From Verrucomicrobiaceae bacterium UBA2429 (lineage in GTDB: Bacteria; Verrucomicrobiota; Verrucomicrobiia; Verrucomicrobiales; Verrucomicrobiaceae), in contig DDQZ01000078.1 of NCBI GenBank assembly GCA_002343505.1, positions 57,866-121,865 of the forward strand: a stretch of DNA of 64,000 bases. Direction: 5' to 3'. Below the pieces are notes generated by a model, which was not told the origin of the DNA, searched no databases, and worked only from the letters and a program-made list of their open reading frames with translations. The translations under genes and the position numbers were made by a program. Numbering within the stretch: the first letter of the stretch is position 1; each line of letters begins with the position of its first letter. Positions 17,520 to 25,296 of the stretch are shown piece by piece.

Positions 17520-18110
17520 TCACGGTGCTGTGGCCTGGAAATGCATGGCATCACGGCTCCAAAAAGCACCGGCGGGAAGCCAGCCCTCCGCGGCGAAGCA
17601 TTCCATGACCTCAAGCGGCATGGTGGCGCGGGCAGGCCAGTGTGTCATGTTCCCGTTGCTGCCCGCGTTCAGGTCAATGGCAATGGCCCATGCGTGCATG
17701 GACCACGCTCCACTGTTGCCGCGCATTCTGCGCGGATTGTAAAGACCATTGTAAGTTAGAATGCCGGCAGCCTGGCGCTCCGCGCGTGTCGGAAAGGCGG
17801 CGGCGAGCCGGTTGAAGACGTTGAGCAGGGACTGCGCGCACAGACGATGGGGGGAAAGCGTGTTCACCGCCTGCGCGTCGTAATAGATCGTGAATGGCAG
17901 ACGAATGGTGGTAGTCGGCGGAGTATAACCGCCGCGCACCCCGTTCGGTCCGTAAAAGGCCCGCACGCCCGCCTGCCTCGGGAAGCGCGCGGGCGTGGGC
18001 ATTAAAGATCTAAGATGCCTTTGGCAGGCGGCGATGCTTCGCGGCCCCCAAAAGCCGTCCACTTCAGTGCCGATTTTTGCCTGCATGGCGCGGATTTGTG
18101 CCTGGGTCAT
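17520..18110 (-). CDS. M15 family zinc peptidase (endolysin-like), no signal peptide
   Basis: A 196-aa protein that should cut peptide bonds in peptidoglycan (L-Ala-D-Glu or D-Ala-D-Ala type). The M15 zinc-site pattern S-x-H-x(6)-D is present as SMHAWAIAID (His139, Asp146), with the third ligand in WSRDAMHFQ (His190). The N-terminus (EVDGFWGPRSIAACQRHL, residues 16-33) resembles a short peptidoglycan-binding repeat. There is no signal peptide, as in phage endolysins that need a holin; the next gene upstream encodes a holin-like membrane protein. Third gene of the cassette. Confidence 0.8.
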   Translation of the reverse strand: MTQAQIRAMQAKIGTEVDGFWGPRSIAACQRHLRSLMPTPARFPRQAGVRAFYGPNGVRGGYTPPTTTIRLPFTIYYDAQAVNTLSPHRLCAQSLLNVFNRLAAAFPTRAERQAAGILTYNGLYNPRRMRGNSGAWSMHAWAIAIDLNAGSNGNMTHWPARATMPLEVMECFAAEGWLPAGAFWSRDAMHFQATAP

Positions 18111-18167
18111 GGTGGTGGATGAGGTTTGAGTGGTGGATGTGTTGTTCTGACGGAATAACAGAGGGCA

Positions 18168-18695
18168 TCATGTCCCGGAGCTTGGTTTCACCGGCGGGCT
18201 GGGTGTGGCACCTTGCTGGACTGCCGTTGCCCCGACAGGCGCGACACCGCGCGCACCTGAACCCAGCAGATAGCCGATGATGGTGCCCAGCAGTCCGACT
18301 GCGGGCGCCGTCTGCTCATTGGAGAATCCCACAATGACCAGCAAAACGGCGGCCAGCACGCATAACGGCACGACCATCAGCCTGAGCAGCCATTGCCCGT
18401 CCCCCGCCGGTTCGGTGACCTTGCCTTCTTTGACCAAGTGCGTGATCAGGCAGAAAATAAAGACACCGAAGACCATCAGGCCAAGACTCAGCCCCCCCAC
18501 AAGCGCGGGTGTCCAGGGCTGCTCATTTTGAACGGTCTTTATCGTTGCCCCAGTCGTTCCCGCAGCAGCGCTGGTTGAGGACAAAGGCGCCGCAAGGGTC
18601 CGATCGGTTGCCGCAGCCTCTTGTTTTTTGGCGGCGATCATTTTCTCCAGGGAATCCAGCGCCGGTCCTTCCGCATTTTTGGATGATTCAGGCAT
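18168..18695 (-). CDS. Holin-like small membrane protein
   Basis: A 175-aa protein with a soluble, Ala/Thr-rich N-terminus (residues 1-60) and three predicted membrane helices at about 64-88, 102-124 and 131-147. The last contains LLGTIIGYLLGSG, a glycine-rich helix common in small pore-forming or holin-like proteins. A short polar C-terminus ends in proline/serine-rich sequence. Topology, size and position next to a leaderless M15 peptidase suggest a holin, but there is no family-level match I can name, and 175 aa is large for a holin. Second gene of the cassette. Confidence 0.55.
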   Translation of the reverse strand: MPESSKNAEGPALDSLEKMIAAKKQEAAATDRTLAAPLSSTSAAAGTTGATIKTVQNEQPWTPALVGGLSLGLMVFGVFIFCLITHLVKEGKVTEPAGDGQWLLRLMVVPLCVLAAVLLVIVGFSNEQTAPAVGLLGTIIGYLLGSGARGVAPVGATAVQQGATPSPPVKPSSGT

Positions 18696-18706
18696 GAGTC
18701 AATGGT

Positions 18707-19348
18707 TCAGGGTTGATTCTCCTTGGCCGGGACTTCGATCTGCTTTTTCAGATCAACGATGAACTGCTCTTGCAGAGTGATGATCTCCTGCTTCTGCTCG
18801 TTGGCTTTTTTCAACAATGTGACCTCCTCCTCAAGCCTTGCGACCTTGCTTTCCAAACCCCGTAGCTCCGCAAGATAGGCGGATGCGGGGATTTGGGGTG
18901 GGCCGGGAACCATGTTGGGCAATGCGCCGCCCGGCTTTAGCGAGTACCATTCGCGCATCATCCTCAGAGAATTCGCCGCTGCCTCGGCATCAGCGAGCGC
19001 GCCAGGAACTTGCTCGCGCCCGGGATCCGGCAAGGGAGCCTTTTTCTTCGCCCCGGCTGGATCAATAGCATCTTCCTGCGCCTTGCGCACAGCCTCCCAA
19101 TCTGACTTGCTCATCCTTTTTGATGCCTCTTTGAATGCTTCAATAAAGTCTTTGGGGGATTCGATGCGCTGAATTTGCGGCAAAGGCTTGGAAACATCAG
19201 GGGAGACTGGCTGAGGCAGATCCTGGCCTGTCACGGGACTGCACAATGCCAGGACTGCGGCCAATTCACGAAGCCGTTGGTTACGGAGGCATTCAGACCC
19301 ATTGAGCAGGATTTTCTGGAGCATGCGGAGAAAGGTAAGTTGGCTCAT
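18707..19348 (-). CDS. Exported coiled-coil protein, unknown function
   Basis: A 213-aa protein with a hydrophobic segment at about residues 28-42 (LAAVLALCSPVTGQ), possibly a signal peptide with a charged leader. The middle is proline- and charge-rich. The C-terminal part (about 163-205) forms a strong heptad coiled coil (LESKVARLEEEVTLLKKANE and onward). The arrangement of an N-terminal membrane or secretion signal and a C-terminal coiled coil is reminiscent of spanins (Rz-like), but this is inference. First gene of the six-gene cassette; the next gene starts 11 bases after its stop. Confidence 0.55.
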   Translation of the reverse strand: MSQLTFLRMLQKILLNGSECLRNQRLRELAAVLALCSPVTGQDLPQPVSPDVSKPLPQIQRIESPKDFIEAFKEASKRMSKSDWEAVRKAQEDAIDPAGAKKKAPLPDPGREQVPGALADAEAAANSLRMMREWYSLKPGGALPNMVPGPPQIPASAYLAELRGLESKVARLEEEVTLLKKANEQKQEIITLQEQFIVDLKKQIEVPAKENQP

Positions 19349-19651
19349 TCTTTGCCGGAGCGCGGATGGTTTCCATCAGGGTTGCTCCTGATTTTTCTGC
19401 CGCCGAGTTCGAGGAATGCTGTCAGGGAACAGGGGCAATGTTTGGGCTTTCCGCCGCCTGCATCCAAACGCCCGTCAATGCCCCGCCAAGTCCATTATTC
19501 CGCCAGCCAGGACAGGTGTTGTCTCAAGAATCTTTCCCGATTCCCTGATTTTTGTGCTTGCCCGAACGGGGCGGCAACGGTTAAACGCGGTCTTCCATTG
19601 TCATTCCGCCAGGGATGCAAAGGCATCCCGCTGTCGTTTCCAGTTCATGTC
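19349..19651. promoter_or_regulatory. 303-base divergent control region with a hairpin
   Basis: Separates the lysis-like cassette (minus) from the LuxR-type gene (plus) and must hold both promoters. I could not find convincing -35/-10 pairs. A perfect 7-bp hairpin, GGGATGC-AAAG-GCATCCC (19612-19629), sits 22 bases before the LuxR start and could be an operator or mRNA structure. No gene is visible. Confidence 0.5.
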
Positions 19652-20308
19652 ATGAACCCCGCCGCTGTGTCATTGATCGTCTCCAAAGAGCCGCTGGTCA
19701 GGCTGGGGATGCGGCATTTCCTGATGGAGTCCGCCGGCATCAGCGTCTGCCTGGAGGCCTGCGGCTCAATGGATGCGATGCGCCAGTTGATGGAGCACAA
19801 GCCGGCTTTGGTGATCGTCTTTGCCTGCGACCGGCCTCTGGAAGTGGTGCGCCTGGTGCGGGAACTGCGGCGCAAACGCCGGAGCCAGCCCGTGCTCGTG
19901 GTCAGCCGCACGGCGGAGGAGGACCATGTGCGCCGCTGTCTCGACGCGGGTGTGCTCGGCTACACCACGACAGGGGATGATCTCAACGAGCTGCGCCTGG
20001 CTTGCGCGGCGGTCATGCGGGGGGACATGCATTTGAGCAAAAGCGCGGCGCGCGTGATTCAGGGGGCGAACGGTCATTCGAAAAATTGGCATGGCGGGAT
20101 GCCGGCATCCGGTACCAAAACCTTGACGGTACGGGAGGTGGAGGTGTTTCGTCTCATGGGCAGCGGCCTGGGTTGCAAGGAACTTGCCGCGCAACTGGGC
20201 ATCAGCGTGAAAACAGTGGAGACCCACCAGATGCGGCTCAAAGAGAAACTGCAGGCGCGCTCGTGTGATGAACTCAGGAATCTGGCGCGAGCCAGGCGGG
20301 AAAACTGA
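19652..20308 (+). CDS. LuxR-family regulator with degenerate (pseudo) receiver domain
   Basis: A 218-aa NarL/FixJ-type protein. The C-terminal helix-turn-helix is canonical (LTVREVEVFRLMGSG, KELAAQLGISVKTVETHQMRLKEKL, residues 158-200). The N-terminal half aligns with a receiver, but the phosphorylation residues are gone: the acidic pair is SK (Ser11, Lys12, before EPLVR), the acceptor aspartate is replaced by Phe57 (PALVIVF), and the conserved lysine by Thr107 (GYTTTGDD). It therefore should not be switched by phosphorylation and may sense a ligand or act constitutively. I took the ATG at 19652; the frame is open far upstream without receiver similarity. Divergence from the lysis-like cassette makes it the obvious candidate regulator. 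Confidence 0.83.
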   Translation: MNPAAVSLIVSKEPLVRLGMRHFLMESAGISVCLEACGSMDAMRQLMEHKPALVIVFACDRPLEVVRLVRELRRKRRSQPVLVVSRTAEEDHVRRCLDAGVLGYTTTGDDLNELRLACAAVMRGDMHLSKSAARVIQGANGHSKNWHGGMPASGTKTLTVREVEVFRLMGSGLGCKELAAQLGISVKTVETHQMRLKEKLQARSCDELRNLARARREN

Positions 20309-20319
20309 GCCGCGGTGTC

Positions 20320-21207
20320 TCACGAGCTCTTTTCCACACACAGCCTGATGCCGTCGGCGCACATGGCGGTGCCGTTGGCTTTTTCGTAGCTTTGCCAAAG
20401 CTCTCCGGTCACGCCCTGGCTGAGGGCCAGGGCGTGCTCCGCATCTTGGTGGAGACGGCGGGTGGTTTCGGAGTCGCGCCCCTCCGCCACCCAGGCGCTC
20501 ATGCGCTCATGCACCTGGCGGATGCGGACGCGATAGGCTTCCAGATGGGCGCGCACGTCGTTAACGACGCCAAAATGCGCCAGATAGATTTGGCGGAATT
20601 CTCCGGCGAGCAGGCGCGCCAGCGTGGCATCATAGGCCTCCGGCTCGAACTGCGGCGGCGCGCTGGTCACTCCCTGATAACTGGAGCCCCCGAGACGCAC
20701 GCCGGCGGCATCGCCAGTGAAGCAGATGTCTCCGCAGACAAAGGCATGATGGTGCCGTGCGTGGCCGGGTGTGTCCCAGGCGGTGATCTCCGCACCGCCG
20801 AGGCGCAGGATTTCACCGTCTTGAAGCACCGTCACCTGCTCCGCAGGCGCGGGCAGCATTTCCCCCCAGAGACGGTCCATGGCATCTCCATAAACCATGC
20901 GCGCGCTGGCCATCAGGCGCGAGGGGTCAATGAGATGACGCTCGGCATTGGGATGGCAATACACGCGCGCTCCCTGCCGCGCCCACCAGCCCGCCGCCCC
21001 CGCGTGGTCGAGGTGAATGTGGGTGACGAGCACATGACGCACGTCCTTTTCATCAAAGCCATGCGCGCGGATGGCGGCGCGCAGCGCTGGAAGAGTGGAG
21101 CCGGGTCCCGTTTCCACGAGCGCCAGCCCGTCGCCCGTCTCCAGCAGATGGGAGGCGATGAGTCCGGGGGTGTCTTGGAAAAGCAGGTCGAGAGTGTGAA
21201 TGCGCAT
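20320..21207 (-). CDS. MBL-fold metallo-hydrolase
   Basis: A 295-aa cytoplasmic protein with the metallo-beta-lactamase signature THIHLDHAG (H-x-H-x-D-H) near residues 62-70, a downstream TPGHARHHHAF and TGDAAG, and a late AHFG histidine. This is the glyoxalase II-like branch; the substrate may be a thioester or similar, but is not determinable. The start at 21207 (MRIHTLDLLFQDTPG) gives a normal domain start; the much longer upstream frame is antisense to the ABC transporter gene. It is divergent from the ABC operon (109 bases). Confidence 0.85.
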   Translation of the reverse strand: MRIHTLDLLFQDTPGLIASHLLETGDGLALVETGPGSTLPALRAAIRAHGFDEKDVRHVLVTHIHLDHAGAAGWWARQGARVYCHPNAERHLIDPSRLMASARMVYGDAMDRLWGEMLPAPAEQVTVLQDGEILRLGGAEITAWDTPGHARHHHAFVCGDICFTGDAAGVRLGGSSYQGVTSAPPQFEPEAYDATLARLLAGEFRQIYLAHFGVVNDVRAHLEAYRVRIRQVHERMSAWVAEGRDSETTRRLHQDAEHALALSQGVTGELWQSYEKANGTAMCADGIRLCVEKSS

Positions 21208-21315
21208 GGACTGGGAAAAAGCGGCGGCCGACGGGTGCAGGCCTAGGCCGGAAATCGCAAATTCGAAATCCGAAATTCGATTTTCCGATCCACCCGCGCT
21301 CGATACCTTTTTCGA

Positions 21316-23301
21316 ATGCCTTCGCGCCGCCTGACGCCATTTCTGCCCGCCATTTTTCTGGCGGCGGCTCTGGCTTGGTCCGGCTGGATGGTGGTCTCCA
21401 GGCAGCAGGCGCGGCTGCCGGGGGAGTGGCGCGTGCTGCTGCCGGGCGCGCTGCCAGAGCTGCATCCCTTTTTGCCGGCGGATGAGGCGGAGCGGCAGAT
21501 TCTGGACCTGCTGCACGAGCCGCTCATCCGGCTGGACCGCCAGGGCCGCCCGGCACCGGCGCTGGCGGAGGAGTGGCGCTGGCATCTGCGGGTGAGCTGC
21601 TGGTTTGCCGATGCCGCGCGCGCGCAGGCGGGACGGCGCGCTCTGGAGGCGGTGCCGGCGGAGACGCGGCTGGAGTGGGGACTCGACGAGGCGCGGATCG
21701 AGGAAAACGCGCTCGCGCTGCGCTTTGCCAAGCCTGGCACACCCGGAGCAGGCGAGGCGCTGCGGCTGCTGGCGGGGCACTCGCCGCAAGGAACGACCTT
21801 CTGGCGCGTCGAGACCTGGCCGGAGGCACGGGACGTGATGCGGGAGTTCGCCGCGCACCCGGAGCATGAGGTGAAACGCATCTGGTTCGATGACAACGGC
21901 GCCTGTGAAATCGTCACCACCCTCGGGCAGGCGGCCGTGCGCGCGGTGCTGGCCGACTGGCTGCGCCCGCGACTGCCGCGCCTGCCGGAGACACGCGCCC
22001 TGGGAGAGGCCGCAGGACTGGCCGAGCCGGTGCTGGAGTTCCGGCTCAGCCCCTCGCGCGCACGATGGCCGGATGGCGCCCCGGTGTCCGCGGACGATGT
22101 GCGCGCCACGGTGAAGGCGGCGCTGCCGCTGGCTCTGCCCGGCCGCGAGGGGCTGCGGCACATCCAGGACATCCAGGCTGAGGGAGACGGCATCTTGCGC
22201 GTCATCTACCGGCGGAATCTCGGATCCGTACTGGCCGCGTGGATCGGGCTGCCCATCCTGCCAAACGCGGGCGCAGGCGGGACGCCCGCGCCCCATGCCG
22301 CGTCACACGCTGGCGCGGGAGCGTGGCGCGTGGCGCGGAGGGATGAGCGCTCCTTGCTGCTGGAGCGGCGTGATTGGGAAAGTGGCGCGCTGCCGCAACG
22401 TCTGCGCTTTTTCCCGGCGCAGCCGGCGCATTCGACACGGCTGACCCTGGCCGCGCGCGGCATTGACATCATCTGGCCGAACGAAAGCGGCATGTCCGCG
22501 CCGCCGCCCTGGGTGGAAAAGCGCCCGCTGCCCTCCGCCGGGCAGTTGCTCCTGCTCTGGAACGCGCGCTCGCCGCGCGTGGCGGACCCGGGCCTGCGCG
22601 CCGCGCTGGATCGGATGCTGGACCGGTCGGCGCTGGCGGAAAAAAACACAGCGCAGGTGTCGGACAGCTTTTTCCCGGAGGGCATGTGGTTCACACCGCC
22701 CGCGCGGCAGACGCCGCCGGAACCCGGTGCGGCGGAACAACTTCGCAACCTGGGCTGGCTGCAGGACCTGGAGGGAGTGTGGAAGAAAAACGGAGTCCCG
22801 CTCGAGTTCACGCTGCTGGCCCCCGAAGACAATGCGCCAAGGCTGGCCCTGGCGCAGGCAATGGCCCTGCAATGGCTCGACGCCGGCGCGCGCGCGAGCA
22901 TTGAGACACTGCCCCAGAATTCCATCATCGGGGAAAGACTCGCCACATGCCGCTTCGATGCCGTCATGCTGGGCAGGCTCAATGAGCCGGGTTATGACAT
23001 GTCCGCCTGGTGGCACAGCGGGGGGAGGCTGAACTATTCCGGCCTGGCTGATGCGCGCCTGGATCTGCTGCTGGAGGCGCTGGCCTCGGAGTTTGACCTG
23101 ACCCGCGTGCCCGCGCGGGCTCTGGCCGTGGAGGAGCGCTTGCGCGAGTTGCATATCGCGCTGCCGCTGCTGGCAGACGCGCCCCATGCCGCAGTGAGCC
23201 GGGCGCGTTTTGCCGGGCGTCCTGGCAGCACGCTGCGGGAGCTGCTGAGCCCTGCGGCACCGTTGCCTCCAAACCTGAAAATGCTGGAGCCAAAAGAATG
23301 A
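21316..23301 (+). CDS. ABC transporter peptide-type substrate-binding protein (SBP_bac_5)
   Basis: A 661-aa exported protein with an N-terminal hydrophobic anchor (FLPAIFLAAALAWSGWMVV). It has the family 5 solute-binding pattern: LPGALPELHPFLPADEAE near the mature N-terminus, WPDGAPVSADDVRATV (the usual F-x-DG-x-P-x-T-A-x-D-V box) and a C-terminal domain with the YDMSAWWHSGGRLNYSG segment. It should capture oligopeptides or similar ligands in the periplasm. It is unusually long and sequence-divergent from OppA. First gene of the ABC operon; its stop overlaps the permease start by 4 bases (ATGA). Confidence 0.85.
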   Translation: MPSRRLTPFLPAIFLAAALAWSGWMVVSRQQARLPGEWRVLLPGALPELHPFLPADEAERQILDLLHEPLIRLDRQGRPAPALAEEWRWHLRVSCWFADAARAQAGRRALEAVPAETRLEWGLDEARIEENALALRFAKPGTPGAGEALRLLAGHSPQGTTFWRVETWPEARDVMREFAAHPEHEVKRIWFDDNGACEIVTTLGQAAVRAVLADWLRPRLPRLPETRALGEAAGLAEPVLEFRLSPSRARWPDGAPVSADDVRATVKAALPLALPGREGLRHIQDIQAEGDGILRVIYRRNLGSVLAAWIGLPILPNAGAGGTPAPHAASHAGAGAWRVARRDERSLLLERRDWESGALPQRLRFFPAQPAHSTRLTLAARGIDIIWPNESGMSAPPPWVEKRPLPSAGQLLLLWNARSPRVADPGLRAALDRMLDRSALAEKNTAQVSDSFFPEGMWFTPPARQTPPEPGAAEQLRNLGWLQDLEGVWKKNGVPLEFTLLAPEDNAPRLALAQAMALQWLDAGARASIETLPQNSIIGERLATCRFDAVMLGRLNEPGYDMSAWWHSGGRLNYSGLADARLDLLLEALASEFDLTRVPARALAVEERLRELHIALPLLADAPHAAVSRARFAGRPGSTLRELLSPAAPLPPNLKMLEPKE

Positions 23302-24263
23302 CAGCCAGCCTTGCCGACACATCCCGCCGCTTGGATTTGACCTATTTGATGGCTGATCCTCCCGGCTTGCTGTCCTGGAACGGGCTGGGGCACATCCTCT
23401 CATGCCTCTGGATCATGATGGCCGCGCTGGCGGTGTCCGGCCCCGCCGCGCATGGGCTGGCCGCATTCTTCATCAACGGCAGGGCATGGCTGCGCTGGCC
23501 TGCGCGTGTGCTGGCGCAAGGCCTGGCCTTCCTCCCCCTCACGGCGCTGGCGCTTGCCGCCGCAGGTGGCATGGCGGGCGCGCGCGGATGGCCGGTGCCG
23601 AGCCTGATGCCTCTGGAAAACGAGCCCGGACTGGCTTCATGGCTGTGGTATTGGACACCCGCCGTCACTCTGCTCTGCCTGCCGCTGACGGCGCAAATTT
23701 TCGCCGGCCTGCTCGCAGCGAATGCCAGCCCGCGCCGGGTGCTCATGGGCGCGGCCTGCCTCGCCGCCGCAGGCGTGGTGATGCTGTCGGAGACGTTGGA
23801 AATCCTCCCCGGCATGGCCGCGCCCGCGCGCGCTTTGCGCCAGGCCCACCCCGCCGTCCTCCGGCACGCTGTGGCGCATCTGGCGCTGCTCGCGGGACTG
23901 GGGACGGCGCTCGCGGCACTGTGGCCCGCGCCGGCGAGGAAGCACCTGATCTCCGCCGCCGATCTCATCCGCGAGGGCGCTGTGGTCATCGGCTGCGCGC
24001 CCTGGCGCTTGTGGTGGCGCCACCGGCTGCCGGTGCTTGCCCGTCCCGCCATGGCGCTCGTGCTTGACGCGCTGGCATGGTGCGCGGCGCTCGCCGGAGC
24101 CTGGGGCTGCCTGGTGCCGCTGCCTTTGCTGGCGGACTTGCACACGGCGGGGGAGCACTTTTTGGAGCAGCCCGGCGCCTTGCCCGCGGCCGCGCTGCCG
24201 GTGGCGCTTTGCTCCTTGTCATTGTGGCTGGCAGCGCGCATCGTCCGCCACGGCTCCACTTGA
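23298..24263 (+). CDS. ABC transporter permease, divergent (Opp/Dpp-type)
   Basis: A 321-aa integral membrane protein with about seven hydrophobic helices. The cytoplasmic EAA-like loop is recognisable as REGAVVIGCAPWRLWWRHRLP (near residues 227-247), matching the E-A-A-x-x-x-G-A-S-x-W-R-I-x-x-R-H-x-L-P consensus of Opp/Dpp permeases. Otherwise it is very Ala/Leu/Gly-rich and divergent. Usually two permeases form the channel; only one is encoded here, so either it makes a homodimer or its partner is elsewhere. It overlaps the binding-protein gene by 4 bases and lies 6 bases before the ATPase gene. Confidence 0.75.
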   Translation: MTASLADTSRRLDLTYLMADPPGLLSWNGLGHILSCLWIMMAALAVSGPAAHGLAAFFINGRAWLRWPARVLAQGLAFLPLTALALAAAGGMAGARGWPVPSLMPLENEPGLASWLWYWTPAVTLLCLPLTAQIFAGLLAANASPRRVLMGAACLAAAGVVMLSETLEILPGMAAPARALRQAHPAVLRHAVAHLALLAGLGTALAALWPAPARKHLISAADLIREGAVVIGCAPWRLWWRHRLPVLARPAMALVLDALAWCAALAGAWGCLVPLPLLADLHTAGEHFLEQPGALPAAALPVALCSLSLWLAARIVRHGST

Positions 24264-24269
24264 AAATTC

Positions 24270-25109
24270 ATGACTCCCCTGCTGCGCCTCCGCGATTTGA
24301 AGATCGAATTCCGCCGTCATGACGAGCCGCCGACGGAGGCGGTCAAAGGCATCTCTCTCGACTTGAACGAGGGCGAGTCCCTGGCCGTAGTCGGCGAGAG
24401 CGGCAGCGGCAAAAGCGCCACCGCGCTGGCCCTGGCGCGCCTGCTGCCGGAGCCGCCCGCGCGCATCACGGCGGAGGAGCTTTCCCTGGCCGGGCATGAC
24501 ATTTTAAAGATGGACGAGCGCGCGCTGCGCAAAGTGCGCGGCAGGGAGATCGCCTACATCTTTCAGGAGCCGACCACCTCCCTGAACCCCGTGCTCACAG
24601 TGCGCACGCAGATCGGCGAGGCGCTGCGCCTGCACCGCCCGGATGTCGCCGACCGCGACGCCGAGACGCTGGAGTGGCTGCGCCTGGTGGGCATCACCGA
24701 GCCGGAGAAGCGCCTGCGCGCCTACCCGCACGAGCTGAGCGGCGGCATGCAGCAGCGCGTCATGATCGCCATGGCCCTGTGCTGCCGCCCGCGCCTGCTC
24801 ATCGCCGACGAGCCCACCACCGCGCTCGATGTCACCATCCAAAAGCAGATCATGGACCTGCTCGCGGAACTGCGCCGCCGCCTGGGCATGAGCCTCATCC
24901 TCATCACCCACAATTTCGGCATCATCCGGGATGTGGCCGACCGCGTCGCCGTCATGTACCGCGGCCGCATCGTCGAAACCGGCCCGGTGGGGGAAATCCT
25001 CACCCGCCCGCGGCACCCCTACACCCAGGCCCTGCTCGAATGCGTGCCGCGCATGGGCGCCAGGCAGGCGCGTCTGCGCACCATTGACCACGCCGCGCTG
25101 GAGGCTTGA
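24270..25109 (+). CDS. ABC transporter ATP-binding protein (OppD-like)
   Basis: A 279-aa ATPase that powers peptide-type uptake. Motifs: Walker A GESGSGKSA (about residues 47-55), Q-loop QEPTTSLNPVL, signature ELSGGMQQR, Walker B LLIADEPTTALD and the H-loop histidine in ITHN. The C-terminal RPRHPYTQALLECVP is the OppD/DppD tail motif. A second ATPase (OppF) is absent, so this protein may form a homodimer. Last gene of the three-gene operon. Confidence 0.93.
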   Translation: MTPLLRLRDLKIEFRRHDEPPTEAVKGISLDLNEGESLAVVGESGSGKSATALALARLLPEPPARITAEELSLAGHDILKMDERALRKVRGREIAYIFQEPTTSLNPVLTVRTQIGEALRLHRPDVADRDAETLEWLRLVGITEPEKRLRAYPHELSGGMQQRVMIAMALCCRPRLLIADEPTTALDVTIQKQIMDLLAELRRRLGMSLILITHNFGIIRDVADRVAVMYRGRIVETGPVGEILTRPRHPYTQALLECVPRMGARQARLRTIDHAALEA

Positions 25110-25122
25110 TGTTCCTTCACGG

Positions 25123-25175
25123 TCATTTCAGAGGCATTCATCCCGATCCAGTTCCTTTTGCGGGCGTGAAATGAC
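25123..25175. repeat. Inverted repeat downstream of the ABC operon
   Basis: A perfect 9-bp inverted repeat, GTCATTTCA (25123-25131) and TGAAATGAC (25167-25175), with a 35-base spacer, starting 13 bases after the OppD-like stop. No T-tract follows. It could be a weak terminator or a remnant of a short repeat element. Confidence 0.45.
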
Positions 25176-25296
25176 AATGCGGGCAAGCCCTGCTTGAACG
25201 GGCGGGACCCTTGGGCTTGGCTGGGACGCGGGTGTTTTCATGAAACGGATGATGCCGCCATTCACCCCGTTCGCCGAGACGCCCCGCCGCCCCCCA

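Noticed and set aside
19349..19400. Short open frame with AGGAG-type box ahead of the cassette's first gene, encoding about 27 residues (METIRAPAKNEP...)
   Set aside because: It is out of frame with the first gene, has no similarity to known leader peptides and is too short to support.
21243..22296. Long minus-strand frames opposite the ABC binding-protein gene
   Set aside because: GC-rich antisense shadows; the sequence on plus has clear family motifs.
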